From Bradyrhizobium lablabi (lineage in GTDB: Bacteria; Pseudomonadota; Alphaproteobacteria; Rhizobiales; Xanthobacteraceae): DNA of 53,111 nt. Position 1 is the stretch's first letter. Each line of letters starts with the position of its first letter. The stretch covers positions 109,412 to 162,522 of the forward strand of contig NZ_LLYB01000057.1 of assembly GCF_001440475.1 (NCBI RefSeq). The letters run 5' to 3'. The notes under the pieces are model-generated. The model was given only the letters and a program-made list of their open reading frames with translations, was not told the origin of the DNA and searched no databases. Positions 35,786-44,795 of the stretch are shown here, one piece after another. A program made the position numbers and the translations under genes.

Positions 35786-35803
35786 CCCGCGCCGTTATTT
35801 TCC

Positions 35804-36715
35804 TTGGCACTCTCCCCGAATGTTCGCGGCAGCCTGCTCATGGCGGTGTCCATGGCGGCGTTCACTGTGGTTGACACCATCACCAAGGCGGTGTCGTCAG
35901 AGATGAACATCGGCCAGGTGATGCTGGTGCGCGGGCTGTTTGCGATTCTGCTGGTCGCGGCGTTCGCGTACCAACAGGGCGCGCTGCGTCCGCTGCGCAC
36001 GCTGATGCTTGGGCCGGTCGCGCTCAGGGTGCTGGGCGAGATCGGCGGCACGATCTCGTTCATGACGGCGCTCGTGCATCTGCCGCTTGCCAACACCTCG
36101 GCGATCTTGCAGGCGCTGCCGCTGGCGATCACGCTCGGCGCCGCCGTGATCTTCCGTGAGCCGGTCGGCTGGCGGCGCTGGTCGGCAATCGCCGCAGGCT
36201 TCATCGGCGTGCTCATCATCGTGCGGCCGGGGCTTGCGGGCTTCAGCCAGTTCTCGCTGCTCGCGCTGGTGGCGGTCGCGTTCTGCGCTCTGCGCGATCT
36301 CGCGACCCGGCGGATCCCCGCAAAGATCCCGTCGCTTTTCATCACCTTGCTGACGGCCGTGACGGTGACGACCGCCGGCGGCGTGATCCTCGTTCCGCTC
36401 GGCGGCTGGACGCCGCCGTCGACAGGCGCGCTCGGTCTCATGGCGCTGGCGGCAGTGCTGCTGCTGATCGGCTATCAGTGCATCATCATGGCGCTGCGCA
36501 CCGGCGACATCTCGGCGGTGGCGCCGTTCCGATATTCCGCACTGCTATGGGCAATGATGCTCGGCTATCTCGTATTCGGCGACGTGCCCGATGCGATGAT
36601 GGTGACGGGGGCTTCGATCATCGTAGCCTCCGGCCTCTACGCCTTCTACCGCGAGCGCATCCGCCACCGCGCGGTGGCGGCGGAATCATCCGGCCTGCCG
36701 CCGGACGGGTTGTAA
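35804..36715 (+). CDS. EamA-family drug/metabolite exporter
   Basis: DMT-superfamily membrane protein of 303 residues with ten hydrophobic helices arranged as two EamA repeats (about 8-140 and 150-285). The first repeat ends with EPVGWRRWSAIAAGFIGVLIIVRPG, a family signature; the second has PFRYSALLWAMMLGYLVFGDVPD. The likely start is TTG 35804, 18 nt after the kinase stop, suggesting co-transcription. The exported substrate is unknown. Confidence 0.87.
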   Translation: MALSPNVRGSLLMAVSMAAFTVVDTITKAVSSEMNIGQVMLVRGLFAILLVAAFAYQQGALRPLRTLMLGPVALRVLGEIGGTISFMTALVHLPLANTSAILQALPLAITLGAAVIFREPVGWRRWSAIAAGFIGVLIIVRPGLAGFSQFSLLALVAVAFCALRDLATRRIPAKIPSLFITLLTAVTVTTAGGVILVPLGGWTPPSTGALGLMALAAVLLLIGYQCIIMALRTGDISAVAPFRYSALLWAMMLGYLVFGDVPDAMMVTGASIIVASGLYAFYRERIRHRAVAAESSGLPPDGL

Positions 36716-36760
36716 CCGGCGGCGTTGGGCCCATATCTCCGAGGCCGATTGGAGATGCCC

Positions 36761-37108
36761 ATGATCCAGCAACTGCGCATCTACGAGATATTCGAAAAGA
36801 ATAAAGCCGCGTTTCACGCCCGCTTTCGCGATCACGCCGCGCGCATCATGCAGACCAGATACGGTTTCCGCATTGTGGCCATGTGGGAAACGAAATTCGG
36901 CGACAGGACCGAGTTTGCCTATCTGCTGGAATGGCCGGATGAGGCGACCAAGACTGCAGCATGGTCGGCTTTCATGGCCGATACCGAATGGTCCGAGATC
37001 AAGCGCGTGACGCATGCCGAGCATGGCCTGATGGTGGGCCAGATCGAGGATCGTTTGCTGACGTCAACGGACTATTCGCCGGCGAAAGGCAGGAGCCTGC
37101 TTGCGTAG
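36761..37108 (+). CDS. NIPSNAP-family protein
   Basis: Ferredoxin-fold (dimeric alpha/beta barrel) protein of 115 residues: IQQLRIYEIFEKNKAAFHARFRDHAARIM, then GFRIVAMWETKFGDRTEFAYLLEW, typical of NIPSNAP. The biochemical role is unsettled; members often sit in catabolic operons. GGAG lies 6 nt before ATG 36761, which I prefer to the ATG at 36755. Confidence 0.85.
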   Translation: MIQQLRIYEIFEKNKAAFHARFRDHAARIMQTRYGFRIVAMWETKFGDRTEFAYLLEWPDEATKTAAWSAFMADTEWSEIKRVTHAEHGLMVGQIEDRLLTSTDYSPAKGRSLLA

Positions 37109-37121
37109 ACAGCAGTCTCGT

Positions 37122-37256
37122 GTCCCGGATGCGGTGCGGCACGAAGTGACGCGCCGCAGAGCCGGGACCTATGTGCGTCACGCACCGCGGAAGCAATGGG
37201 CCCCGGCTCAGCAGCCCACCGTTACACGCTGCGCTGCGTCTGGGCTACGAGGAGCG
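37122..37256. repeat. Dispersed palindromic repeats (GTCCCGGATGCGG type)
   Basis: GTCCCGG (37122-37128) pairs with CCGGGAC (37162-37168) around GATGCGGTGCGGC...GCCGCAGAG, and a second related unit CCCGGCTCAGCAGCCCACCG...GTCTGGGC follows to about 37252. They fill the gap between convergent genes. Confidence 0.7.
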
Positions 37257-37258
37257 CG

Positions 37259-38044
37259 CTAAACCGGCTTGCCCGTATACGGCATCGACGCGGTGAGGCC
37301 ACCGTCGACCGGGATCGCCTGGCCGTTGACGTAGGACGCCTCGTCGCTGGCAAGGAACAGGCCCATCGCCGCGAGTTCGTGCGGCTGGCCGGCGCGCTTG
37401 AGCGGATTCAGCTGGCCGATCTTGTCCTGGGTGCCGCGCTCCTTGGCGCGGTCGAACACCGGTTTGGTCATGCCGGTCTCGATCAGGCCTGGGCACACCG
37501 CGTTGATGCGCACGCCGGTCCCGGAGAGCGAGTAGGCGGTGGTCTGCACCAGGCTGATGACGCCCGCCTTGCTGGCGCCGTAAGGGTGACCACTGGCGCC
37601 GGCCTTGAGGCCCGCGACGGATGCCGTGCAAACGATCGAGCCGGACTTCTGCTTGATCATGTGCGGCATCGAATGCTTGATCGCGAGGAACGGCCCGATC
37701 AAATTGACGCGCAGCACCTCCTGCCAGTGGTCGACGGTCTGCTCGGCGAGCGGCACCAGCCCACCGCTGACGCCGGCATTGGCCCAGATCGCATCGAGCC
37801 TGCCATATTTGGCGACCGCCTTGTCGATGAACGCCTTCACGTCGGTTTCCGAACCGGCATCGGCCATGACGGCTTCGACCGTGCCGCCGGCATCGCTGAC
37901 CAACTTGGCGGTCTCCTTCACGCCCTCGGTCTTGTCGACGATGATGAGCTTCGCCCCCTCCCTGGAGAACAGCACCGACGCTGCGCGCCCGATGCCGCTG
38001 CCAGCACCTGTAATGACGACGGATTTGCCTTCGAGGCGGCCCAT
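37259..38044 (-). CDS. Short-chain dehydrogenase/reductase
   Basis: Classical SDR of 261 residues with TGAGSGIGRA, NAGV, Ser in VCTASVAG, YGASK for the catalytic Tyr/Lys, and the C-terminal NGQAIPVDGGLTASMPYTGKPV. ATG 38044 has AGGGAGAG upstream. It is divergent from the histidine phosphatase gene and convergent with NIPSNAP. Within a cluster with the acyl-CoA dehydrogenase and kinase it could reduce a keto-acyl or act on a hydroxyl intermediate; this is inferred. Confidence 0.9.
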   Translation of the reverse strand: MGRLEGKSVVITGAGSGIGRAASVLFSREGAKLIIVDKTEGVKETAKLVSDAGGTVEAVMADAGSETDVKAFIDKAVAKYGRLDAIWANAGVSGGLVPLAEQTVDHWQEVLRVNLIGPFLAIKHSMPHMIKQKSGSIVCTASVAGLKAGASGHPYGASKAGVISLVQTTAYSLSGTGVRINAVCPGLIETGMTKPVFDRAKERGTQDKIGQLNPLKRAGQPHELAAMGLFLASDEASYVNGQAIPVDGGLTASMPYTGKPV

Positions 38045-38182
38045 GAGTCTCTCCCTGATAGCTATGCGCTTAGGCGTCTGCCGCCTTGCGGAATTCAAAC
38101 AAGATTTCAAACGTCAGATTCACTTGAGACGGTGACTGCTCTGACGTACAGCGACAACGAACAGTATTGAAGGGTCTTGGCG

Positions 38183-38893
38183 ATGTCCAATGCAGGCAAA
38201 CCGCTGATAGTTTCGACGCGATGGTGGTGGATTCGCCACGCGCCGGTGCGCGAAGATGAGGGCCGCATTTACGGACAGAAGGATCTCAACTGCGATACCA
38301 GCGACCGCGTCGTGTTCGAGGCGGTCGGAAAAATCCTGCCGCGGAACGCAGTCTGGTATGCAAGCAATCTGAAGCGTACGCACCAGACTGCCGATGCGAT
38401 CTGGGCCGCTGGTTTTCCCAAGCCGTCAGATATGCCGCATGTGAACGCGTTCGCCGAACAGCATCTTGGCGACCTGCAGGGCATGAATCGCGCGGCATTT
38501 TATGCGAGTTTGCCGGCCGGCAGTCACTGGCTTACCGGCATCGATGAACCCGCGCCCGGCGGCGAGAGTTTCATGGACCTCTATAACCGCGTCTGCGCCG
38601 CCATCGAACGCATCAATGCCGAACAGGTGGGCAGGGACGTCATTGTCGTCGCGCATGGCGGCACGATCAGGGCCGCTGTCGCGCTTGCACTCGGCGGTCA
38701 GCCGGATAAAGGCCTCGCCTTCGATATCGACAATTGTTCGGTGACGCGGCTCGACCATCTCTCGGGCGCCAACTACACCGGCTGGCGGCTGCCGATGGTC
38801 AATCAGCAGCCCTGGATCGCGGACGCTTCGCACAACGCCATGCATCAGCCGGCGGGGCCGGAGATCGAGCCGCCGCCGACAAAACTCGCCTGA
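38183..38893 (+). CDS. Histidine phosphatase family protein
   Basis: Phosphoglycerate-mutase-like phosphatase of 236 residues. The catalytic RHG-type motif is WWIRHAPV with the phospho-accepting histidine; YASNLKRTHQTADAI holds the second arginine; VVAHGGTIRAAVALAL holds the second catalytic histidine. ATG 38183 with AGGG 8 nt upstream is preferred to TTG 38177. The substrate is unknown. The arrangement with an SDR downstream recurs in similar lipid clusters. Confidence 0.88.
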   Translation: MSNAGKPLIVSTRWWWIRHAPVREDEGRIYGQKDLNCDTSDRVVFEAVGKILPRNAVWYASNLKRTHQTADAIWAAGFPKPSDMPHVNAFAEQHLGDLQGMNRAAFYASLPAGSHWLTGIDEPAPGGESFMDLYNRVCAAIERINAEQVGRDVIVVAHGGTIRAAVALALGGQPDKGLAFDIDNCSVTRLDHLSGANYTGWRLPMVNQQPWIADASHNAMHQPAGPEIEPPPTKLA

Positions 38894-38981
38894 TGCTCGG
38901 TTGTCGAAAACTGCAAACGCTGCTTAGTTCGAATTCAAGACGAAACCGGCATCGCGCCGGATCAACATTCGGGAGAGAGAC

Positions 38982-39749
38982 ATGAGCTTGTTCGACATGA
39001 CCGGGAAAGTCGCCGTCATCACCGGCTCCACGCGCGGCATCGGCCGTGCCATTGCCGAGCGCATGGCCGAGCACGGCGCCAAGGTCGTGATCTCCTCGCG
39101 CAAGCAGGACGTCTGCGATCAGGTTGCCAAGGAAGTCAACGAGAAGTTCGGCGAGGGGACGGCGGTCGCGATCGCCGCGAACATCTCGAACAAGGAGAAT
39201 TTGCAGAACCTCGTCGACGAATCCAACCGCGCCTTCGGCAAGATCGACGTGCTGGTCTGCAACGCCGCATCCAATCCTTATTACGGTCCGCTCGGCGGCA
39301 TTTCCGACGACCAGTTCCGAAAAATCCTCGACAACAACATCGTCGCCAACAACTGGCTGATCAACATGGTGGTGCCGCAGATGATCGAGCGCAAGGACGG
39401 CTCGATCGTGATCGTGTCCTCGATCGGCGGCCTCAAGGGCTCGACCGTGCTCGGCGCCTATGCGATCTCGAAGGCCGCCGACATGCAGCTCGCGCGCAAT
39501 CTCGCCTGCGAATACGGCAAGCACAATATCCGCGTGAACTGCATCGCGCCCGGCCTGATCAAGACCGATTTTGCGAAAGCGCTGTGGGACAATCCGGAAA
39601 CGCTGAAGGCCTCCACCGCGCGCTCGCCACTGCTGCGCATCGGCGTGCCCGACGAGATCGCGGGCGCCGCGGTGCTGATGGGATCGAAGGCCGGCGACTT
39701 CATGACCGGCCAGACCATCGTGATCGACGGCGGCGCGACGATCAGTTGA
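38982..39749 (+). CDS. Short-chain dehydrogenase/reductase
   Basis: Classical SDR of 255 residues: TGSTRGIGRAIAERM for NAD(P), SSRK after beta-2 (arginine/lysine suggests NADP), NAASNPYYGPL, Ser in VIVSSIGG, YAISKAA for catalytic Tyr/Lys, and [24 protein letters not shown] precedes the ATG. It resembles the SDRs found next to ACAD10/11-like genes. The substrate is inferred to be a hydroxy- or keto-acyl compound. Confidence 0.91.
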   Translation: MSLFDMTGKVAVITGSTRGIGRAIAERMAEHGAKVVISSRKQDVCDQVAKEVNEKFGEGTAVAIAANISNKENLQNLVDESNRAFGKIDVLVCNAASNPYYGPLGGISDDQFRKILDNNIVANNWLINMVVPQMIERKDGSIVIVSSIGGLKGSTVLGAYAISKAADMQLARNLACEYGKHNIRVNCIAPGLIKTDFAKALWDNPETLKASTARSPLLRIGVPDEIAGAAVLMGSKAGDFMTGQTIVIDGGATIS

Positions 39750-39777
39750 TCGGAGCTAGATCTGCGTACTCCCACTG

Positions 39778-39878
39778 GTGTCATCACCCGCGAAACCGGG
39801 TGATCCAGTACGCCGCGGCGACTGTGAATGATCGAGAATTCCGGCGGTACTGGATCCCCGCCTTGGCGGGGATGACAG
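39778..39878. repeat. Dispersed inverted repeat (GATCCAGTAC/GTACTGGATC type)
   Basis: GTGTCATCACCCGCGAAACC through GGGTGATCCAGTAC (39778-39811) is mirrored by GTACTGGATCCCCGCC through GGCGGGGATGACA (39847-39877). It is a common Bradyrhizobium intergenic element, here between convergent genes. Confidence 0.8.
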
Positions 39879-39891
39879 TTGCGCGTGGGGC

Positions 39892-41118
39892 TTATTCCAC
39901 CGCCGCGTACACCAGATCCCGCAGCAGGTTGCGGACATATTCGCGCTGGCCGGGGCCCTGCATCATGAACACCGTGAACAGGTCCTCGGCGGGGTCGATA
40001 AAGAAGAACGTGCCGGCCATCCCGCTCCAGAAGAACTGACCGAGCGAGCCCGGGAATGGCGCAATGCCCCGGTGCGTGCGGACGGCGAAGCCGAGACCGA
40101 AACCATGGCCGGGCGGCATCAGCGGCGAGTCGACCTTCACGCTTGGCGAGAGATGGTCCGACGCCATCAGCTCCAGCGTCTTGCGGCCGATGATCCTGGT
40201 GCCGTCGAGCGCGCCGCCGTTGAGCAGCATCTGGCAGAACCGCGCATAATCCATCGTCGTCGAGACCAGCCCGCCGCCGCCGGATTCCATCGAGGGCTTC
40301 TCCAGCATATTGAAGAGCTGCACCTTGTCGCCGTTCCAGGGATCGGTCGCAAAGGCCTCGGCGAGACGGCCGGCGTTGGCTTCCGGCGTATGGAACGCGG
40401 TCTCCGCCATCTGCAGCGGCGCCAAAATGCGTTCGGTGAGAAACGTGCCGAGCGACTTGCCGGAGACGACTTCGATGATGCGGCCCAAAACATCGGTCGA
40501 GCGGCTGTAATTCCATTCCGCACCCGGCTGGCAGATCAGCGGCATGCCGGCGATCATGGTCGCGTGCTCGGCATTGGTGATCTTGCGGCTGCGCAGCCGC
40601 GACTGCTGGTAGAGCTGCTGCACCAGGCCGTTGCCGGTGTGGTCGTAGGTCAGGCCCGAGGTGTGTCGCAGCAGGTCCTGCACCGTCATCGGCCGCTTCA
40701 CCGGCACGAGGTCGAGCTTGCCGTCGTTCTCGACGCCGACCTTCTGCCCGGCAAACTCCGGAATGAATTTTGCCACGGGATCGCCCAGGATGAAGTGGCC
40801 GTCCTCGACCAGCATCATGATGCCGACCGAGACGATCGGCTTGGTCATCGAGAAGATGCGGAAGATGCTGTCATGGGCCATCGGCGTGCTGGCCGCAGGA
40901 TTCAGCCGGCCGATCGCATCGAACCAGCCGACTTGGCCGCGCCGCGCCACCATGACCGTGGCGCCGGGGAGGGTGCCCTTGTCGACCTCGCGCTTGAAGG
41001 CATCCGACATCCGCTGCAACCGCGTCGTCGACAGCCCGATCGTTTCCGGCTTGGCATCGGGAAGAGAAGGGGTTTGGAGGGCGGGGGTCTGCCGGGCGGT
41101 GGCGGTCTGCGCGTTCAT
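39892..41118 (-). CDS. Serine hydrolase, beta-lactamase/EstB family
   Basis: Penicillin-binding-fold hydrolase of 408 residues. The nucleophile motif is SMTK (IFSMTKPIVS), the tyrosine motif is in WNYSRSTDVLGRIIE, and HGFGLGF replaces the KTG box, as in class C-like esterases. No signal peptide is clear (MNAQTATARQTPALQTPSLP), so it is probably cytoplasmic and an esterase, not a resistance enzyme. It ends the 33-41 kb catabolic cluster. Confidence 0.9.
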   Translation of the reverse strand: MNAQTATARQTPALQTPSLPDAKPETIGLSTTRLQRMSDAFKREVDKGTLPGATVMVARRGQVGWFDAIGRLNPAASTPMAHDSIFRIFSMTKPIVSVGIMMLVEDGHFILGDPVAKFIPEFAGQKVGVENDGKLDLVPVKRPMTVQDLLRHTSGLTYDHTGNGLVQQLYQQSRLRSRKITNAEHATMIAGMPLICQPGAEWNYSRSTDVLGRIIEVVSGKSLGTFLTERILAPLQMAETAFHTPEANAGRLAEAFATDPWNGDKVQLFNMLEKPSMESGGGGLVSTTMDYARFCQMLLNGGALDGTRIIGRKTLELMASDHLSPSVKVDSPLMPPGHGFGLGFAVRTHRGIAPFPGSLGQFFWSGMAGTFFFIDPAEDLFTVFMMQGPGQREYVRNLLRDLVYAAVE

Positions 41119-41268
41119 GGTCTCTCCCGTTGCGCTTGTTGTTTATAAGAGACCAAGTCTGGAGCAGAAGGCGTGCTTTGGGTAGGGCGGAAAGCCGCTT
41201 CGCCCTTGCAATCGGGGCATGGCCTATGCTTGAAACGGCACGAACCGACGCACGCGCCGGTTCCCTGC

Positions 41269-41344
41269 AGGAGTGTAGCTCAATTGGTAGAGCACCGGTC
41301 TCCAAAACCGGGGGTCGCAGGTTCGAGCCCTGCCACTCCTGCCA
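41269..41344 (+). tRNA. tRNA-Trp (CCA anticodon)
   Basis: Complete cloverleaf: acceptor AGGAGTG with CACTCCT, D arm AGCTCAATTGGTAGAGC, anticodon CCA at 41302-41304 in loop CTCCAAA closed by CCGGT/ACCGG, T arm GCAGGTTCGAGCCCTGC, discriminator G, and encoded CCA. Its position ahead of secE is the standard alphaproteobacterial order. Confidence 0.97.
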
Positions 41345-41451
41345 GTTAAATCAAAGACTTAGCTAGATTTTCGATGATGGCCGACGAGCCCGTTCGGGCG
41401 CTCCTTGGCGAACGACCCGCGTTGCCCGCCCGCCTTTAACCGAGCGTAAGA

Positions 41452-42666
41452 TTACACGACTCGGATGGCTGCTCGTTCGGCGGGCCGAGCCAAGTCGCCG
41501 GGGGCCGCGTGGGGTTTGTCCAGGGACGGTAGACCAGCGGGGACATGCGCCGATTTTTCAACGCGCTTCGACCATGACCGATAATAGGCGACAGCCGTCA
41601 TGATCGCGATGCCGGCGGTTCCGGCCACCAATTGAGCGATAATCCCGTCAGAAATCGTCTTCAGGACAAAATACCCGATGAACGAAAGGTAGATGCCGAC
41701 GGCAAACACTTCGAGGGATTGCTGGCCGCACTTGATCAGCGGTTTCCAGATGGCAGCCTGGAGCCCAGCCGCATCGATCGGTATGAATCGCGCGCCCAGG
41801 ATGATGACGATGGCGAGATGCAGGAAGCGATAGGGCGCCAGGTTTGTCTTGTCGTTCGGGTTGAAGGCTTCGAACAGAGCGCGCGGAAGCAGCCTCTGAA
41901 TCTCCGGTATCAGCCCTGACAGCGTCATGACGGCCGCAAACAGCAAATAGGCCAATCCGAGTACGAGGATTGCCCTGGAGCGCACCAGGAAATGCAGCGT
42001 GTTGGCGCCCCCCAGTGCCAGCCATGCGCCCAGTACGAAAAGAAGCTGCCACGCGAACGGATTGAAATACCAAACGCCCGACGGATAGGAGGGCAGATTC
42101 CAGCTGAATTGCCGGGCGGCGAAATAGAGCAATATGGATCCCAGCATTACCCAGTTGCGGTGCCTGAGCATCAGCCAGAGCACCGGCGGGAAGGCGCCCA
42201 TCAGGACCACGTATAGCGGCAGCACGTCGAGGTTCAGCGGCTTGTACCGGAGCAACAGCCCCTGCGTGATGGTTTCGACCGGCGCGTTCAACAGCGGCGC
42301 GACGTTATACCGATCGATCAAGTCGGGAGAACTGAACCCGTTTGAGAGGAAATGGACGGAAGCCAGATAGAACACGAACAGCAAAATGTGGGCGGCGTAG
42401 ATTTGCCACACACGCCGCAACAGCCTCGTTGTTCCAAAGACGAAGCCGCCCTCGAGCATTCGTCTGCCGAAGACGAGCGCCGAGGTGTAGCCGGAAATGA
42501 ACACGAACAGATCGGCACCGTCGCTGAAGCCGTAGTTTCGGAACGAAAACCAGGCCAGTACGCTGGTGGAGACGTGGCCGAGGAACATCAGCCAATTGGC
42601 GAGACCGCGGAACAGGTCCAGCCGCAAATCCCGCTTCGAAGCTGGAAGTACAAGCTCGACCTTCAT
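41452..42666 (-). CDS. opgC: OpgC-type membrane acyltransferase
   Basis: Membrane protein of 404 residues with about ten helices. RDLRLDLFRGLANWLMFLGHV near the start and FSDGADLFVFISGYTSALVFGRR are the OpgC signatures. OpgC succinylates osmoregulated periplasmic glucans. ATG 42666 (MKVELVLP) is chosen; the longer frame is not supported. It lies antisense between tRNA-Trp and secE, which are usually neighbours, so it is an insertion into that locus. Confidence 0.88.
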   Translation of the reverse strand: MKVELVLPASKRDLRLDLFRGLANWLMFLGHVSTSVLAWFSFRNYGFSDGADLFVFISGYTSALVFGRRMLEGGFVFGTTRLLRRVWQIYAAHILLFVFYLASVHFLSNGFSSPDLIDRYNVAPLLNAPVETITQGLLLRYKPLNLDVLPLYVVLMGAFPPVLWLMLRHRNWVMLGSILLYFAARQFSWNLPSYPSGVWYFNPFAWQLLFVLGAWLALGGANTLHFLVRSRAILVLGLAYLLFAAVMTLSGLIPEIQRLLPRALFEAFNPNDKTNLAPYRFLHLAIVIILGARFIPIDAAGLQAAIWKPLIKCGQQSLEVFAVGIYLSFIGYFVLKTISDGIIAQLVAGTAGIAIMTAVAYYRSWSKRVEKSAHVPAGLPSLDKPHAAPGDLARPAERAAIRVV

Positions 42667-42898
42667 TGCTCTCGGTCTACATCGGATAAGCGTCGCAACG
42701 CGCCAATGCCTCTCAGCGCGGAAGCAGTTTGCGCCCGCGAAATGATAAAGGCGGCCGAGCGGGGGCTCGTTGAGCCATGTCAAAATCAAGGAACCGGCCC
42801 CGGCAGCCGGTGCCGGTTGGGATGATCGGCCGCAGGGGGGGACGCCATGGAGGCGGTCCGAGAAAAAGCGGAAGAAACGTCGATCGGAAGATAAATTA

Positions 42899-42923
42899 GT
42901 AGATAAGTCAGTAACTTATCTAC
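42899..42923. promoter_or_regulatory. Perfect 25-bp dyad
   Basis: GTAGATAAGT at 42899-42908 and ACTTATCTAC at 42914-42923 flank a 5-nt loop. It is AT-rich against a GC-rich background. It follows the minus-strand gene ending at 42946 and precedes opgC, so it could be a regulator binding site or a weak terminator; there is no clean T run. Confidence 0.5.
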
Positions 42924-42945
42924 TGCATCTGTCGCGGCCCCGGAA

Positions 42946-43137
42946 CTAGCTGAAGAATGCGGTGAGGACCGCGAGATCCGATCGCGCCGGTGCCTCGCCG
43001 CGCAGATCCGCGTCGATCACCCGCCGGCATACATCCACCGTGAAGGTATCGCCGAGGTCGTTTGCCGCGTCGAGAACGGTCCAGGCCGTCTCGCCCGCGG
43101 GCCTTTCCAGGTCTTGGCCTAACAATGCCATGGTCAT
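42946..43137 (-). CDS. Hypothetical protein, 63 residues
   Basis: Small acidic helical protein MTMALLGQDLERPAGETAWT... ending SDLAVLTAFFS. ATG 43137 has AGGGGCGAT upstream. It is not a family I recognise. It lies antisense within the leader upstream of secE. Confidence 0.5.
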   Translation of the reverse strand: MTMALLGQDLERPAGETAWTVLDAANDLGDTFTVDVCRRVIDADLRGEAPARSDLAVLTAFFS

Positions 43138-43287
43138 ATCGCCCCTGTGGAGCATCCAGACTAGCCGAGGGCCTTTAAAATCCGGATCGCGGCGCGATGA
43201 GCATTTGAGGCAAGGCGGGTACCCGGGATTAACCAATGGCATCCGGTCTGGCTTCCCGCCGGCTGGGCCCCCGCGGCACCCCGTACC

Positions 43288-43316
43288 TTGACCTTTTGCC
43301 CGGCCGGCAGTAGATA
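43288..43316 (+). promoter_or_regulatory. Candidate sigma-70 promoter for secE-nusG
   Basis: TTGACC at 43288-43293 and TAGATA at 43311-43316 are separated by 17 nt, close to the vegetative consensus and about 170 nt upstream of secE. Rest of the 43138-43487 gap: no gene seen. Confidence 0.5.
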
Positions 43317-43487
43317 CCCGCCACCTGCTGCCGGCCCGCTAGACGCGGATATCCGGCGCGGCTTTGAATTCCCCCGAACAATCGAGCCCGCTTGGCGGCT
43401 CATCCTTCGAGAGAGGGCTGGGCGTAAGAAGGCTGTTCGGATTCGCTTTAAATCTCAATCGTCTCACGAAGGACGCGGTAACCAACG

Positions 43488-43679
43488 ATGGCTTTCAGCC
43501 CGTTCAAATTCCTGCAGGAAGTGCGCTCGGAGACCGCCAAGGTCACCTGGCCGACCCGCCGCGAGACGACGATCACCACGATCATGGTGTTCGTGATGGT
43601 TGCATTGGCGTCGATCTTTTTCTTCATGTCGGATTTGATCATCCGCTACGTCGTCACTTTCCTGCTGGGCGTCCACTGA
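43488..43679 (+). CDS. secE: Preprotein translocase subunit SecE
   Basis: Short SecE of 63 residues with one C-terminal membrane helix. FKFLQEVRSETAKVTWPTRRETTITTIMV is the conserved amphipathic and cytosolic signature (K-V-x-W-P). It clamps SecY in the inner membrane. The stop overlaps the nusG start by one base. Confidence 0.95.
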   Translation: MAFSPFKFLQEVRSETAKVTWPTRRETTITTIMVFVMVALASIFFFMSDLIIRYVVTFLLGVH

Positions 43680-44230
43680 TGAGCACCGGAATCCTTACGA
43701 TGGACAAGCGCTGGTATATTGTTCACGCCTATTCGAATTTTGAGAAGAAGGTCGCGGAATCCATCCGCGAGCAGGCGAAGCAGCGCGGGCTCGAGGAATT
43801 GTTCGAGCAGATTCTGGTGCCGACCGAGAAGGTCACCGAGGTGCGCCGCGGTCGCAAGATCGACGCCGAGCGCAAGTTCTTCCCCGGTTACGTGCTGGTG
43901 AAGATGAAGCTGACGGACGAAGCGTTCCACCTCATCAAGAACACGCCCAAGGTGACCGGCTTCCTCGGCGCCGAAAACAAGCCGATGCCGATCTCCGAGT
44001 CCGAGGCGATGCGGATCCTGCACCAGGTGCAGGAAGGCGTTGAACGTCCGAAGGCGTCGGTGTCGTTCGAAATCGGCGAGAACGTCCGCGTGGCCGATGG
44101 TCCGTTCGCGTCGTTCTCCGGCGTGGTTGAAGAAATTGACGAGGCGCGTTCGCGCGTGAAGGTCGCGGTGTCGATCTTCGGCCGCGCCACGCCCGTCGAA
44201 CTGGAGTTCGGTCAGGTCGAGAAGGTCTGA
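43679..44230 (+). CDS. nusG: Transcription termination/antitermination protein NusG
   Basis: RNA polymerase elongation factor of 183 residues. The NGN domain starts at MDKRWYIVHAYSNFEKKVAESI and includes FPGYVLVKM; the KOW domain holds GENVRVADGPFASFSGVVEEID. ATG 43679 overlaps the secE stop (TGATG), indicating coupling; an internal ATG at 43700 is the alternative. Confidence 0.95.
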   Translation: MSTGILTMDKRWYIVHAYSNFEKKVAESIREQAKQRGLEELFEQILVPTEKVTEVRRGRKIDAERKFFPGYVLVKMKLTDEAFHLIKNTPKVTGFLGAENKPMPISESEAMRILHQVQEGVERPKASVSFEIGENVRVADGPFASFSGVVEEIDEARSRVKVAVSIFGRATPVELEFGQVEKV

Positions 44231-44360
44231 TCGTAACACGCGAGGCCTGGTCCTCGCGTGAATGAGGCCGTGGGAGGGAGAGGGCGGTCGCCAACCGCGC
44301 TTGAACCGAACCACGGAACCTGAACCAGCCGGCGACCTGCCGGCGCAACAGGAGTGAAGA

Positions 44361-44789
44361 ATGGCAAAGAAAGTGACCGGATACCTGAAGCTTCAGGTCC
44401 CGGCCGGTGCGGCGAATCCTTCGCCCCCGATCGGTCCCGCGCTTGGTCAGCGCGGTCTCAACATCATGGAATTCTGCAAGGCGTTCAATGCGCAGACGCA
44501 GAAGGAAGAAAAGAACACCCCGATCCCGGTGACCATCACCATCTATGCGGACCGTTCCTTCACCTTCGAGCTGAAGACGCCGCCGATGTCCCACTTCCTC
44601 AAGCAGGCCGCCAAGATCCAGTCCGGCTCGAAAGCTCCGGGCCGCGACAAGGCCGGCAAGGTGACGAAGGCGCAGGTGCGCGAGATCGCCGAGAAGAAGA
44701 TCAAGGATCTCAATTGCGATTCCATCGAAGCGGCCATGAAGATGGTCGAGGGCACCGCCCGTTCGATGGGTCTGGAAGTTGCGGGGTAA
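44361..44789 (+). CDS. rplK: 50S ribosomal protein L11
   Basis: L11 of 142 residues with the N-terminal [30 protein letters not shown] signature and the C-terminal rRNA-binding domain ([21 protein letters not shown]). It forms the GTPase-associated stalk base with L10 and L12. AGGAG precedes the ATG. Confidence 0.97.
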   Translation: MAKKVTGYLKLQVPAGAANPSPPIGPALGQRGLNIMEFCKAFNAQTQKEEKNTPIPVTITIYADRSFTFELKTPPMSHFLKQAAKIQSGSKAPGRDKAGKVTKAQVREIAEKKIKDLNCDSIEAAMKMVEGTARSMGLEVAG

Positions 44790-44795
44790 CGGACC

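Noticed and set aside
39892..41118. Beta-lactamase resistance gene
   Set aside because: No signal peptide is clear and HGFGLGF replaces the KTG box, which fits an EstB-type esterase.
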